From Tetragonia tetragonoides (taxonomy: Eukaryota > Streptophyta > Magnoliopsida > Caryophyllales > Aizoaceae): DNA of 64,000 nt. The translations under genes were made by a program, and so were the position numbers. Positions 1 through 10,217 of the stretch are shown here, in pieces. A model generated the notes under the pieces. The model was not told the origin of the DNA and made no database searches. It saw nothing but the letters and a program-made list of their open reading frames with translations. Numbering within the stretch: the first letter of the stretch is position 1; each line of letters begins with the position of its first letter. The stretch is from NCBI GenBank assembly GCA_038025085.1, contig CM076148.1, positions 20,564,501 through 20,628,500 of the forward strand, in the 5' to 3' direction.

Positions 1-118
1 GCTTAGCAGATATATACCTCGGCTCGCACTCATGTGCGAGTCCAAGTATTAAATTTATGTCATTTGAGAGTATGATGTATTTTCATCTTTCTCTTATGTA
101 AAGTTTTTAATTTGTCAG

Positions 119-222
119 GTTGTTGAGTTCATCTCGGTCTTACTCTCAATTGGTGATGAAGCTGCTGAAAAGGAAGTCATACGACTCGGAGCAGTGGAAA
201 GAGTTCTAGACATGTTCTTTGA
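119..222 (+). CDS. SAPS protein exon (first visible)
   Basis: The acceptor is tttgtcag before 119 and the donor is ga|gttagt after 222. It encodes VVEFISVLLSIGDEAAEKEV and on to DMFF, and ends with two bases of a Glu codon completed by the next exon. Confidence 0.85.
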
Positions 223-3200
223 GTTAGTTTCTATTTTCCTTAATAAAATTCTTTTCTTATCTGAAAAAGACATGTTTTTGAGTAAGTTGAAATTTCATAC
301 ATTTGTTGAGCTGCAATGTCTTACCTTTGCATTTGCGCAGGTACCCATACAATAATTTTCTGCATCACCATGTGGAGAACATAGTATTATCGTGCTTAGA
401 TGGCAAGACTTCTACTCTTGTTGAGCATCTTCTTCGTGATTGTGATCTTATTGGAAAGATACTGGCAACTGAAAAAAGCCCTCTGCTGTCGTGTGATTCA
501 ATCAAGGTGATTGACCAATAATGTTTAGATTGGTCTCATTTGTCTAATTACTTTTTAGATGAAGAGAAAGAATTTATTAATGAAGTGTCAAAGGTTACAG
601 CAAGTGGGGATTTGTCTAATTTCTATTGGAACCATTAGTAAGATGGATTCCACAATTTGTTTTAGTACATCTTTATGCATGTGTATGAGTGTCTATTTAT
701 TCAATGCTGTTGCAGCCCACAGTCGGTGTTGATGGAAGGCAGCCTCTTAGAATAGGAAACATTGGGCACCTGACTCGCATATCTAACAAACTTGTTCATC
801 TGGGGAATACCAACAGTGTAATTCAGGCATTATTGCAGGTTTGTTCTCAACTATCTTTTATTTTGACCTGTACAAGGGCCAATTTTGGTTTTGTTTGAAG
901 TTGTACAGTTACGTCACACTGTACCTTGAGACGACTTCTGTTTCATTGAACATTTTTGTAGATTTTATTTCTGGGAAGTTCAATTTAGCAGCCAAAGGGC
1001 TTAGAGATTCTTGTTTTTCGATAAGGAAAACATTACAGCCTAAGAGAATAAGAAGTCCTAAATCTAATTACAAAGAACCCCAGTTTTGTTGAATGTTAGT
1101 AAGTGACACCATTTAAAAGCGGCGACTGCTTTGGCCCAAAGATAAGACAAGCAGCACCCTAGTCCAAATTAGCTGCCGTGAATGGGACACCCCAGATAAG
1201 TGCAAGCATTACCCTCAAGCCACGAAACACCAAAAGATATATGATTCTTTTCCCTCCTACCCACTGCAATATACCTAGTTAGCAAGTGTTAACGAATTGT
1301 AGCAGGGCATACCCATTCCTATCCGTCACAGCCACTGATCCAAATCGCAATGCAAGAACAAGTAGACACAGGTCTCACAACTCCGGAGGCACCTCAATAT
1401 CTGAGCAAAGGGTCCAGCCAGGTCTTGTATGCTGCAACATGTATCTAGTGTCTTACCGAGCCACGGTCAAAAGCAATGCCGCACCTTAAGGGGAACTTCA
1501 GCCTTCCAAATCAACTTAGAAACCGGGAAAAGGAGGTTATGTGGAGGAAGGATTTGCCGGAGAACATTCCAGATGAATTTTGTTCCCAAATTGGTGTACA
1601 TCGTAGGGAAAACATGATATTACCCTTCCCTAGTGCACTGCACTGCACAACCTACGGAGAAAATTATGTGTCTATACCCGATCTACATACTGCCTATGTG
1701 ACACTCAAAATGATGACATATAAACTTGAGCATATGTTTAGTGCTGAAAGCAACTTCGATGGAGCTGTATGAGTATTGATGTGATAACATCAAGTACTTT
1801 TGATTAGTATGAGGTTTTAAGTGATAAAATCAAGCTCATAAGCTCATACTTTTAAACCCTTTGGTTTAGGAAGCAGTGGTTTTGGAAGTATGAAACTTCT
1901 TCTGGAGAAATAGGTCATGCTTGAGAAAGCTTGACTCATAACTGCAGATTTGGTTTCATTTCGGGTCTTAAGTCAAAATGGTTTAATTTATCAGTGGCTT
2001 AAGATTGTCATTTGAATATGGATAATATGTTTCAGTAATCTCTTTCTTCTCTGAATTTGTAGGAAAATAGTGAATGGCTTGACTGGTGTTCAAATGTCTT
2101 GTCTAAGCGGAATGCTGTCGAAAATGTTTACCAGTGGGCCTGTGGGTAGGTCTAATTGCTGAAACTTGAACTCGCTTTTTGCCCCCTTCTCTTTTTTTTT
2201 CCCCCTTAGCAGAATGCTTTTCGAATTTTTAAGTGCATTTTTTGAATGATTGGTGGACTTTTGCGAAAGCTGCTGCTTACTTCTCTTTTCCTCTTTAAGG
2301 GTCATTCAAAACACCCTCTCTCTGCTTATTTAGAGAATACTGCACCATGCATCTCGAACTTAAAATGTCACTTTCGTGACCAAGATTCCACTGGATGGTG
2401 GTTGTTTTTGTGCACTTCGTTGTCATTTTTCGGTTTAATGTTCTTTTTTTTTTTCTTTCCTTCTATGTGGGGGGTGGGCGGTAGTGTTCAGACTTCAGTT
2501 ATACCCTGTTTAAATTGTTGCTGCATCCCAACTCCTACTGAAGAATTTCTTTTTGTTTGGACTGCTTGGTGTCTGCATTGTTATGTATTAAGGCTTTGGT
2601 AAGTATAGGCTATTAGCTAATTGAGAATATAGACGCAATGGTTAGTGCCATTTGGTTGGCCCCATCTGTCTGCCCCCTCCCCCCTTCTCCAACGTGGCTT
2701 CGTGTGATAATTTTGTGTGATCTTAATTCATGGGAAACAGGAGACCAACTGCTCTGCAGGACCGGGGTAGAGATAGTGATGATGATGATTACCAAGATAG
2801 AGATTATGATGTTGCAGCTCTGGCTAACAACTTAAGTCAGGCCTTCCATTATGGCATCTACAGTAATGATATGGATGAGGTTAGGTGCTGACCTCGCTGC
2901 AGATTTAACTGTGTTTCTTCTCTTGTTTTTCTGTGTCGGTGTGTCAATTTATTGTTATTATTTTTTTTTTGATCGAGAGATGGAGGAGTTAGTTTCTCTT
3001 CTGGGTGTGCTAAACACTACTCTTATCGTCCCAAGGGATGATTCCCGGACTTGGGGAGGAGATCCCACTGGTGTTTTCTCTTCCAAGTCCTTCCTACATC
3101 GTCTTAGTCTTCCTTCTCAATTTCCCCACTTCCCTCTTGCCACTTATATATGGAAGTCTGAAGTTCCTCTGAAGGTGCGTGCCTTTGTGTGGACCTTGGT

Positions 3201-6200
3201 GTTAGGTAGGGTGAATACGCATGACATGAGACAACGACGGAGGCGTAGTTGGTGCTTGTCGCCGGGCTGGTGCGTTATGTGTCGACATGATTGTGAGGAC
3301 GGGTTGCATCTGTTTGTCTTATGTGACTTTGCTAGGAGGTTGTGGGGTAGGCTGTCTGGGGGGGGGAGTCTTTTGCTAGCCCGGCTACAGTAGGGAAGTT
3401 CTTACAGATGCAATTTGTTGGTGGTCGAAGGGGGAAGGAGGGTAAGCTGTGGTGGAGATGTGCGTGTATGGCCATTTTATGGTGCATTTGGTTGGAGCGG
3501 AATGCGAGGATTTTCTCCGCTTCTGGGACAACCATTGATTGCATTTGGGATCATATTGTTTACTTGGCATCATTGTGGGCAAAGGTAGTTGGGGCCTTTA
3601 AGGGCGTTTCTCTTACTCTCGTCCAGTTACAATGGCGAGACTTGTAGATATTTTTTTGTTACCTCTTGAGGACTTCTTGTCCTCCACCTTTTTGTATTCT
3701 TTCTTCGATTGATTAATAAAAATTTTACTTATCTAAAATAAAATTTATTGTTATTATTTTTAATTTTGATTTTTGGCTATGCATTGTATGTGAATTCTAC
3801 TGAAATGTTTATCGAGCTTGATCAGCCTGATAGCTGCCACATAACATGACTATGCATCAAAGATCATTATTCACAGAGGAGACCTTGTCCTCTTTCTCTC
3901 ATGCTATACTTCTAATTTTTACTCCCTTCGTCCCTCTCTTATCTTCTCATTTGACTTTTTGAGTCAAACTTTATAAATATTGTCTATTGATTTGTGAAAA
4001 ATATATAAAGAGTTATAAGATCAAAATACATTTCTTAGATTCGTTAGGGATTATATTTTCACAATATCAATTTTTTTAATATAATTATATCTATATAATT
4101 AGAGTTATTAGTGGTCAAAGTTCCATCTTGGAGACTGTGCAAAGTCAAGTGAGAAGATAAGAGAGGGACGGAGGGAGTATTAATTATATTTTATTAAAAA
4201 TATTAGGAAAATGTAATGTTAACCCATTACTTCTCGGCAAAAGGGGAAGTGGAAAATCATGTGTTTCTGTTGGTTGAGAGCTGCTTTCGTTTGATTAGCA
4301 TGTGCGTATCTTGTAGCCTTAAAGATCACCATTTATCTTTTTCATTGGTAGAGGTACTTAGTAGTCATAAGTTGAATAAAGTAAGGGTTTCAAATGTTGC
4401 ATAATAATGGAAACAGGAAGTGGAAACACTGAAAGTTTGATATTAGTGTCATGGAGTCTGTAAGTCTCAACAGTGACATATTTCCTATCCATGAGAGGGG
4501 TTTTTGTAGCAGACATTCAGCTTGACTGGAAAAATAGTTTTATAATTATAACCTTCATTGAGGACTATATTCTCTCTTAATAGTGTTATCTTCTACTCTA
4601 AGGCCTCGTTTACTTGCTTGCAATCAAATGTAATGCAATGCAATCATTTTGTAGAGTAAATGTGGGTTGAAAAGTGAAGGAGTGGGAGGAGAGGGATGGG
4701 AAAATTGGAGTTGATTGCATCATTCAATGTAATCACAATTGCTCAACTTTTCCCATGTAATGTTGATTACTTTGAGTGATGTAATCAACCTCACTTCTCC
4801 CATCTCCTTCCTCCCCCTCCTTCATTTTCCACGTTATGTTTACCCTCAAATGATTGCATTGCAAGCATTTGATTACAAGCAAGTACACACCACCTAAGTT
4901 TATGTCCTCTGTTTTAATTATATCTCTCTCCCATAATTTAAAAAAATGAATTTATACTTAACGAGTTAGCGTTGACGATTCTTATTTTATATTTTCAGGG
5001 TCAAGGATCACTTGAGCGAGATGATGAGGTATGTTCCCTGTCACGCTTAAGATGCTTGAATTGCATATGCTTCCATGTGTCAAAATGTGTAAATGTAATA
5101 CGCATTTGATAAAGGGCCCGAGGAAAAAGTTACTGCAGTTGCTTTTGTTTCATATGGCCTGAGAAAGAGTGTAAATATCTTTCCTTCGGGCCCGTTTGGG
5201 GTGGTTTTGAGTTTATTTTGAAAACTAAAAACCAATTTTTGGAAACCACAATTTATGGTTTCCAAATTTCCAGTTGCCAATTTCGAAAATAAAGTAGACA
5301 ACTATAGGGGTTAAAAATTTCAGCTCCAAATAAAATTTCTATAAGGAGATAAAGAGGAATGTGTAAAAAATTGAAAGAATATTACAGTAAAGGAGGACAA
5401 TAAGTCCTCATAAAGAGAAAACTAATTACAAATCCCTCCAATGACGTTGAACGTCACTAAGGGACACCCTCCTAAAAGCCCTAGGCCCCAATTGCTTTTA
5501 CGAGGTTATGCACATTACTGTCAGATGATTCTTGATAAATGATTCTGTGAATATAAATGGAACAATCTAACTGAGGAATTTGTTAGGACGTGTACTTTGA
5601 TGACGAATCTGCTGAGGTGGTTATATCTTCATTGCGCCTCGGAGATGACCAGGAGAGGTTTGTTTTTCAAGCATTCTTCTCTTTCAAACCTATTTTCATG
5701 TGCTTATTATTCTTTGAAATGATTGTTGATACGTCAATATATCTGTTGAGGTGTTCCAATTTCACGACCATCAGTACTAACTTTGTCATATTTTACATTG
5801 ATGTTCTGCTGACATGCATCTTTGTTTTGTCAGAAGTGCCCCGTAGTTTTGATTAAAATAAAATGCTAAGCAACCCAGTTGCAAATGTGAAAATATCTGA
5901 TTCCAAAATCGAAACTATGGGTACTATCCCGAATTATACCTCATTCCTTGCTAGACTTGCATATGTTTTGTGATGGCCATTTTGTGGTTTAGGCCTTAGG
6001 GCATTGTATCTGACCTACAAAGTTTCTGTGTCCTTTAGGAGTTCAATGAAATGGAGACTTTGCAACGTTTTGTACATGGTTTCATGGCAGTAAAAAATGG
6101 TGAGGGCAGTTTAGGGCATCTTTAACGCTGAGTTTGAACGGAGCTTGGAGGAGAGAGCCTTAGGGCATTATATCTGACCTACAAAGTTTCTGTGTCCTTC

Positions 6201-7567
6201 AGGAGTTCAGTGAAATGGAGACTTTGCAACATTTTGTACATGGTTTCATGGAAGTAAAAATTGTGAGGGCAGTTTAGGGCATCTTTAACGCCGAGTTTGA
6301 ATGGAGTTGGAGGAGAGAGCATAGGCATGGGAGCCTCTTGAAGCTCCAGATCTTAGAGGATTAAAAACAATCTCTGTCTCTCTCTTTGATTTTGAATTTT
6401 CTTTGGTGGGGCCCTTCAAGCATTTATAGGGAAGCTTACTGCTGTACTAAACGAGTGCGTAGATGCGGACGTCAGCTAGAATAGTTTGTAAAGTCTCTGC
6501 AGATTGGTACCAGTAAGCTGTGCAATAGCCTTTATGCCTCCTTTGCACCCAAAGAAAAGGGTCTAAGGAAAGGAGACCTTATGGTTGATGATTGGCATGA
6601 GAAACGGTAGCTAAGCTGAAGAACTTACAATTAGAGTTGCTTAGTGCATAGGTCATACCGTCATAGGTGGCATACGAAACCAATTGCTGCTTGCAGTTAC
6701 ACAAATTTTCAGTGGCTTTGTACTGGATATGCTGTTTCTGTGAAGGCTTGGCTTGAATTCCTAGTTAATATTTCATTTCCAAAACAATTCCCATCACGTT
6801 ATTTCGTGATTGAGATTTTTTTTAGTGTCGTCTTATGTGGGAGCTAGCATGTTTGGATGCTACCCATGATATATCCATTTCGTGGTTGTTTTCACTGACT
6901 GGCCTTGTGTTTCCTTATTGTGTCCAGTGGGTCTCTCTTCACTAATTCGAACTGGTTTGCTTTCGACGACAATCGCACCAACAGTGCGCGCGTAGCTGAT
7001 TTAGATGCTTCTCTATCACCGGATAGTGAGGAACCTGGTGCTGTTGGCAGCATCAATGATGAGGCTAATGCCAGTGAAGATGACTTCATTGACACTGCAA
7101 CATCATCACAAGGGCTGGAAACAGAATCTAATGCGAAAGAGCCCACTGCTGGAAGCCCTTTCTCTGCCCCTGAAGAAACTGGACGGGCTGATACAGGTGA
7201 GCAGACTGAATGGGTTGAGTGGAGGGAAACTTCAAGTTCGAGTGATGTATCTGGCGGAGCAGATAAAGATGGGGGAGCACCAAACAGGGGAGTGGAGGAG
7301 GAAGGTAGCAAGGCTGAGGATATTTCCTCGAGTGCACCTGAGCCATCTCAGACAGAAGCTGATGAACCCGAAGAGAACGATACACCTCATGGTGTTGGTG
7401 TGCCAAATTCAACAGGTGACATGGGTAAAGCTGACAGTGTCGGTGCACCACCATCATGTTCAAGCTCAGAGATGACTAGTCAGGATGAATGTCAGTCATC
7501 TGGAGCAGACCAGACTTCAGAGACTGTTGAGCACGAGAAAACTGATTCGGCTCAAGCAGGGAATTAG
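119..7567 (+). CDS. SIT4 phosphatase-associated (SAPS-domain) protein, C-terminal part, 8 exons
   Basis: Spliced exons 119-222, 341-506, 716-838, 2063-2145, 2741-2879, 4999-5028, 5587-5657 and 6928-7567 give one frame of 451 residues plus stop. Every junction is GT-AG and in phase. The protein matches the plant SAPS family, regulatory subunits of PP6/Sit4-type serine/threonine phosphatases. Recognisable family stretches include VEFISVLLSIGDEAAEKEV, YPYNNFLHHHVENIVLSCL, ENSEWLDWCSNVLSKRNAV and GSLFTNSNWFAFDDNR. The first part is the end of the helical (ARM-like) SAPS domain. The last exon is a long acidic, Ser/Glu-rich, probably disordered tail. The N-terminal half lies upstream of the window; bases 1-60 may hold the end of the previous exon, but I could not fix a frame. 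Introns carry LINE fragments (1015-1670, 2966-3741, 5372-5500), a Stowaway and a Tourist MITE, and a 164-bp duplication. Family assignment is firm; the exact paralogue is not. Confidence 0.9.
341..506 (+). CDS. SAPS protein exon
   Basis: The acceptor is atttgcgcag and the donor is atcaag|gtga. It encodes YPYNNFLHHHVENIVLSCL and on to LLSCDSIK, a highly conserved helical-repeat block of the family. Confidence 0.9.
716..838 (+). CDS. SAPS protein exon
   Basis: The acceptor is gttgcag and the donor is ttgcag|gtttg. It is 41 codons, from PTVGVDGRQPLRIGNIGHL to NSVIQALLQ, and phase 0 at both ends. Confidence 0.9.
1015..1670 (-). mobile_element. LINE 3' fragment (zf-RVT family), degraded
   Basis: In the SAPS intron, on the minus strand, this stretch matches the repeated LINE 3' end seen more than ten times in the window: ...taagtgacaccatttaaaag, then ctttggcccaaaga, then tgctgcaaca followed by cttccaaatcaactt. 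All reading frames are broken. It is one of the most diverged copies, so its edges are approximate. Confidence 0.6.
2063..2145 (+). CDS. SAPS protein exon
   Basis: The acceptor is aatttgtag and the donor is tgtgg|gtaggt. It encodes ENSEWLDWCSNVLSKRNAV then ENVYQWAC. The split Gly codon is completed by the exon at 2741. The intron before it is 1.2 kb and contains an antisense LINE fragment. Confidence 0.9.
2741..2879 (+). CDS. SAPS protein exon
   Basis: The acceptor is gggaaacag. It encodes RPTALQDRGRDSDDDDYQDR and on to NNLSQAFHYGIYSNDMDE. The donor gttagg follows GATGAG. The GRPTALQDR join to the previous exon matches the family. Confidence 0.9.
2966..3741 (+). mobile_element. 5'-truncated LINE with perfect 20-bp target site duplication
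   Basis: It is flanked by aatttattgttattattttt at 2946-2965 and again at 3742-3761, a perfect 20-bp direct repeat. The 776-bp body encodes the end of a LINE ORF2: a zf-RVT zinc-binding region (CVMCRHDCEDGLHLFVLCDF) and then WRCACMAILWCIWLERNARI to a WRDL stop, with one frameshift near 3390. Its 3' end reads tcctccacctttttgtattc, then attaataaaaattttactta and an A-rich tail. It lies in the intron after the 2741-2879 exon, sense to the SAPS gene. The perfect duplication suggests a fairly recent insertion. Confidence 0.92.
3922..4177. mobile_element. Stowaway MITE
   Basis: The terminal inverted repeats are ctcccttcgtccctctctta and its partner taagagagggacggagggag. The element is flanked by TA at 3920-3921 and 4178-4179. 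CTCCCT..GTCCC termini plus a TA duplication are the signature of Stowaway (Tc1/mariner-derived) MITEs. It is 256 bp, AT-rich inside and has no coding capacity. Confidence 0.93.
4602..4894. mobile_element. Tourist-like (PIF/Harbinger) MITE, family A
   Basis: The element begins ggcctcgtttacttgcttg and ends gattacaagcaagtacacac followed by cacc. It is flanked by TAA at 4599-4601 and 4895-4897, inside a CTAAG context as PIF/Harbinger elements prefer. Relatives of the same length lie at 32675-32962 and about 40854-41144. Confidence 0.8.
4999..5028 (+). CDS. SAPS protein 30-bp micro-exon
   Basis: The acceptor is atattttcag and the donor is gatgag|gtatgt. It encodes ten residues, GQGSLERDDE, in phase 0 on both sides. 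It is too short for most ORF finders, but both splice sites are good and the frame carries through. Confidence 0.8.
5372..5500 (-). mobile_element. LINE 3'-tail fragment
   Basis: On the minus strand it carries the family's terminal block: gaaagaatattacagtaaag, gaggacaataagtcctcata, then caatgacgttgaacgtcact and aagccctaggcccc. Only about 130 bp remain. It lies in a SAPS intron, antisense to the gene. Confidence 0.65.
5587..5657 (+). CDS. SAPS protein exon
   Basis: The acceptor is tttgttag and the donor is gagag|gtttg. It encodes DVYFDDESAEVVISSLRLGD then DQE. The split Ser codon (AG|T) joins to GSLFTNSNWF in the last exon. Confidence 0.9.
5994..6321. repeat. 164-bp tandem duplication in the last SAPS intron
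   Basis: Two direct copies start at 5994 and 6158. Each reads ccttagggcatt, then atctgacctacaaagtttct, then ggagactttgcaac and finally ttggaggagagag. They differ at about ten positions, so the duplication is not very recent. No coding sequence is seen. Confidence 0.9.
6928..7567 (+). CDS. SAPS protein last exon, acidic tail
   Basis: The acceptor is gtgtccag. The exon opens with GSLFTNSNWFAFDDNR, the conserved C-terminal motif of the family. About 195 residues rich in Ser, Glu, Asp, Gly and Thr follow, ending SAQAGN and stop TAG at 7565-7567. Such tails are usually poorly conserved and phosphorylated; that is inference here. Confidence 0.92.
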
Positions 7568-8144
7568 ATGTACACTGTGATGAACTAAAGAACCAGCCAC
7601 AACAGGATAAAATGTGTTTTCCTGCTGACGAGCGAAATTTCCTCACACAACGTTAGTTGATTCTCATTGTAATTCCTAGTGCTTGTTCTGTACATTGTAG
7701 GAGCTTAAGTTCTTGAGTAGAAAGTGATGATTCTTTACCGAGAAACTTATAGAGACTCGTCTCGCATTGTAACATGCAAAATGAAAGAGGTTCTTGTCAT
7801 GTTATTTTTTACGTTGAAGATAATCACATACCACCATCATTCTTTTCAAGGCCGTGCCACTGGAGTTTTCCAAAGTTCAACAACGGAGCAGGTGGTATTG
7901 GAGAAACCTATTGACTAGTAGCTTTGTGTTCATACTTCATATACCTTTAGTTGTCCCAAGAATTTTAGCCCCCTCGCACATGTAATCTTCACCCTGAATT
8001 TCTTGTTCACCACCTCGTTATTACGGAATGTTAATACATGCTGTGCCGAAGGAATGCCTTATTTGTCTACCGTTCGTATGAAATTTTTGTCATGGTTTTT
8101 ATTCATAAATGTCAAATCGATGATTATTGATTCTCTCAATTACT
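7568..8144 (+). other. Probable 3' UTR and downstream flank of the SAPS gene
   Basis: No further coding sequence follows the stop. The stretch is T-rich, with TTGTAAT- and TGTA-type elements common near plant poly(A) sites (for example around 7670-7700 and 7980-8040). No canonical AATAAA stands out, so I cannot place the cleavage site. Confidence 0.4.
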
Positions 8145-8162
8145 ATAATGTCTACACTGAGA

Positions 8163-8329
8163 AACCCTGAGGGGGTAGCTCAACTGGTAAGACATCTGAG
8201 AAATATTCCAGAGGTTCCAGGTTCTGGCCACTGGAGGTTTTACCGGTCGTTAACTTCAGGGCCCATGGAATTAGTCAAGCAAAGCTTGGACACCCATGTT
8301 ATCTAAATAAAATAAAATAAAATAAAATA
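8163..8329 (+). mobile_element. tRNA-related SINE with 18-bp target site duplication
   Basis: A pol III A-box-like tagctcaactgg lies at 8176-8187 and a degenerate B-box-like ggttccaggttc at 8213-8224. A body (gttaacttcagggcccatgg) and a (taaaa)n tail follow. The flanking direct repeat is ataatgtctacactgaga at 8145-8162 and ataatgtctacgctgaga at 8330-8347. Four further partial copies lie at 30180, 48352, 49279 and 49527. It is a SINE, not a tRNA gene: no cloverleaf can be completed. Confidence 0.88.
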
Positions 8330-8358
8330 ATAATGTCTACGCTGAGAGTAATGCTAGG

Positions 8359-8790
8359 CACTTGGTGTAATATACAAATATGTTTTGTGTCTATTTCTCT
8401 CCTCTACTCCACACCCATACTACCCCCATGAAATCCAAAGGGGCCCAAGGGGGAGGAGAGAGATAGACACATAGACATGATTGTGTATATTACACTAAGG
8501 GATCGTTTGGTTGGGGGTAATGGAATGAATTTATAGGCTAAAATAGGAGGAATGTGGGAACGAGGTGGTAGGGGTTAGATTTTGTGAGAAGGAGGGTAAT
8601 GATTACCCCCAATTGAGGGATAATAGAAACCCACCTCCCCTTAGGGTAATGGTTTTCCCCCATTTTCCCTTCATTTTCTCCATTATCCCCCTTAATCATT
8701 ACCCTCATCACCATCCACCTTACTATTTTAGCTTATAAATTCATTCCATTACCCTCTTAATCATTACCCCAACCAAACGACTTCTAAGTG
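8359..8790. mobile_element. Hairpin MITE interrupted by a Tourist element
   Basis: The left terminus is cacttggtgtaatatac (8359-8375). The right terminus gtatattacactaagtg is its inverted repeat with one mismatch, but it is split by the 8499-8784 element. Removing that insertion and one TAA restores the right arm. Inside are matching ctctcct and aggagag arms around a C-rich centre. I could not identify the superfamily. Confidence 0.7.
8499..8784. mobile_element. Tourist-like MITE nested in another MITE
   Basis: It starts gggatcgtttggttgggggt and ends attaccccaaccaaacgact followed by tc. TAA lies on both sides (8496-8498, 8785-8787), within CTAAG. Inverted arms (ggtaatggaatgaatttata and its complement) run deep into the element. 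It has no coding capacity. Confidence 0.82.
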
Positions 8791-8799
8791 TAATCCAAT

Positions 8800-10217
8800 C
8801 ATGGTCCCTACACTCACACAATTTCTTTTTGATTCGATTCACCTACAAACTCCCATCTGAACATTAGCCATTCAAGGGCAACACTATCTGTTCATCACAC
8901 ATGATTAATTTTATGAAGACACAACTTTTTTTTCCTTTTTTGCTATTTTTTTTTTGGAGAGGGGAATATGAGACTTTTCTTCATGGAAAAGCCATACAAT
9001 ATCTAACCCTAGAATATACCAAATCAAAAGTAACATTACTAAACCTGCTAACTCCACAAAATGGAGAGACAATCATTCTATTTAGAGCACAAAAGCTAGA
9101 AATCAAGGCAAACAAATATGAAAAATATGAATTATAGGCCGGGAGTGACCTAAATCGGTCCTCTCAACCTAAAAATATGCATTAGTAAAGGTTAGGGTTT
9201 TAAAAATGATGTAAGAAAAATAAAGGAGAGAGGCGAAAGACTGATTATATCAACACTGAGTTATCTACGATTTTGGGGCTTCAACTTTCAAAATTGGATT
9301 TGGAGGGTTGAGCGGGTTGTTTTGTGTGTGTAGGGTTGCTTTATTTTTGTGGACCGACCCAACTCCTTTCTTTTATTTAACTATATCATATTCAACCCAT
9401 ATATGAAATAAACAGGCGATGGCAACATATCAATGTAAAGAGTACGTATGGTTTCCACATCCACAAAAATATTAAGTAACTTGACAACAGAAGATAATTA
9501 AAGAAGTTCTGTACTTTATTTGAAGTGAGTACATATAGTAGAAAAATCTGTGCCAAGATGTACTACTGTTTCTTTTCAATGTAAACCAATAACAAATATT
9601 CTATAAGAGAGTCATCTTTCATCTTGTAATTCCTAGTTGTAAGAGCTGTTAACCGCGTCAATATATTTAAAAGTTTAATTTAAAGCTTGCTTGTACTTGC
9701 AAACATCCTTGGTATAATCTACACTCAAATGAATACAAACAAAGCATGTGTGTTATTTCTCTTGACATAGAAACACAAAAGAACTCAATCTCTAGCACCC
9801 TTAATTGTAATAGCTGGCGTCAATACGAAGATTTGTTTTCAATATTTACATAGCCAAAATGCCTTACTCGGTTGCTGTAGTGTAAACAATAAGAGTTAAC
9901 ACAATACACAGTAGCATATCAATCAAACTATACTCTCTTGATGTACTTGTAGCCACCAAACTTTAACATCAATCTGCGATGCTAGACAAGTTCTTCAAAT
10001 AAGGATGATGAGGGTCATCAAGCTTATAATGTTACAATTGATACTACAAGTGGATTCATTTGGTTAGAAAAATCCTTAGGATAATGTTTTTGCATTAGAT
10101 AGCAAATATCCTCAATATTAAATGATTTGTAATCATTCCTAAAATCTAATTCTGCATTTAAAATCAAAGTTGTTTTTTCACCGAACATGTTGCTCAACTC
10201 TTGCCATTAATGTTGTT
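8800..10217. other. Intergenic DNA, nothing recognised
   Basis: This AT-rich stretch has no supportable gene. The longest reading frame (8901-9137) has a low-complexity start and no recognised domain. I see no terminal repeats, RNA gene or LINE fragment. Confidence 0.5.

Noticed and set aside
1..60. End of a preceding SAPS exon
   Set aside because: ctcggctcgcac resembles the LGSH part of the family motif before the next exon, but no single frame reaches a convincing donor, so I left it out.
2090..2305. Lys-rich minus-strand frame across a SAPS exon
   Set aside because: It is antisense to a conserved exon and its poly-T intron, so a compositional artefact.
5080..5340. Possible half of a Tourist-like MITE starting at gggcccgtttggggtggttt
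   Set aside because: Only one terminus is visible. I found no matching inverted end or target duplication, so it was not called.
6892..7463. Open frames on the minus strand and in other plus frames across the last SAPS exon
   Set aside because: They are shadows of the real coding frame, which has conserved family motifs. Low-complexity Ser/Glu codons keep other frames open.
8163..8329. tRNA gene
   Set aside because: Box A- and B-like motifs are present, but there is no acceptor stem or anticodon arm. An A-rich tail and target duplications show a SINE.
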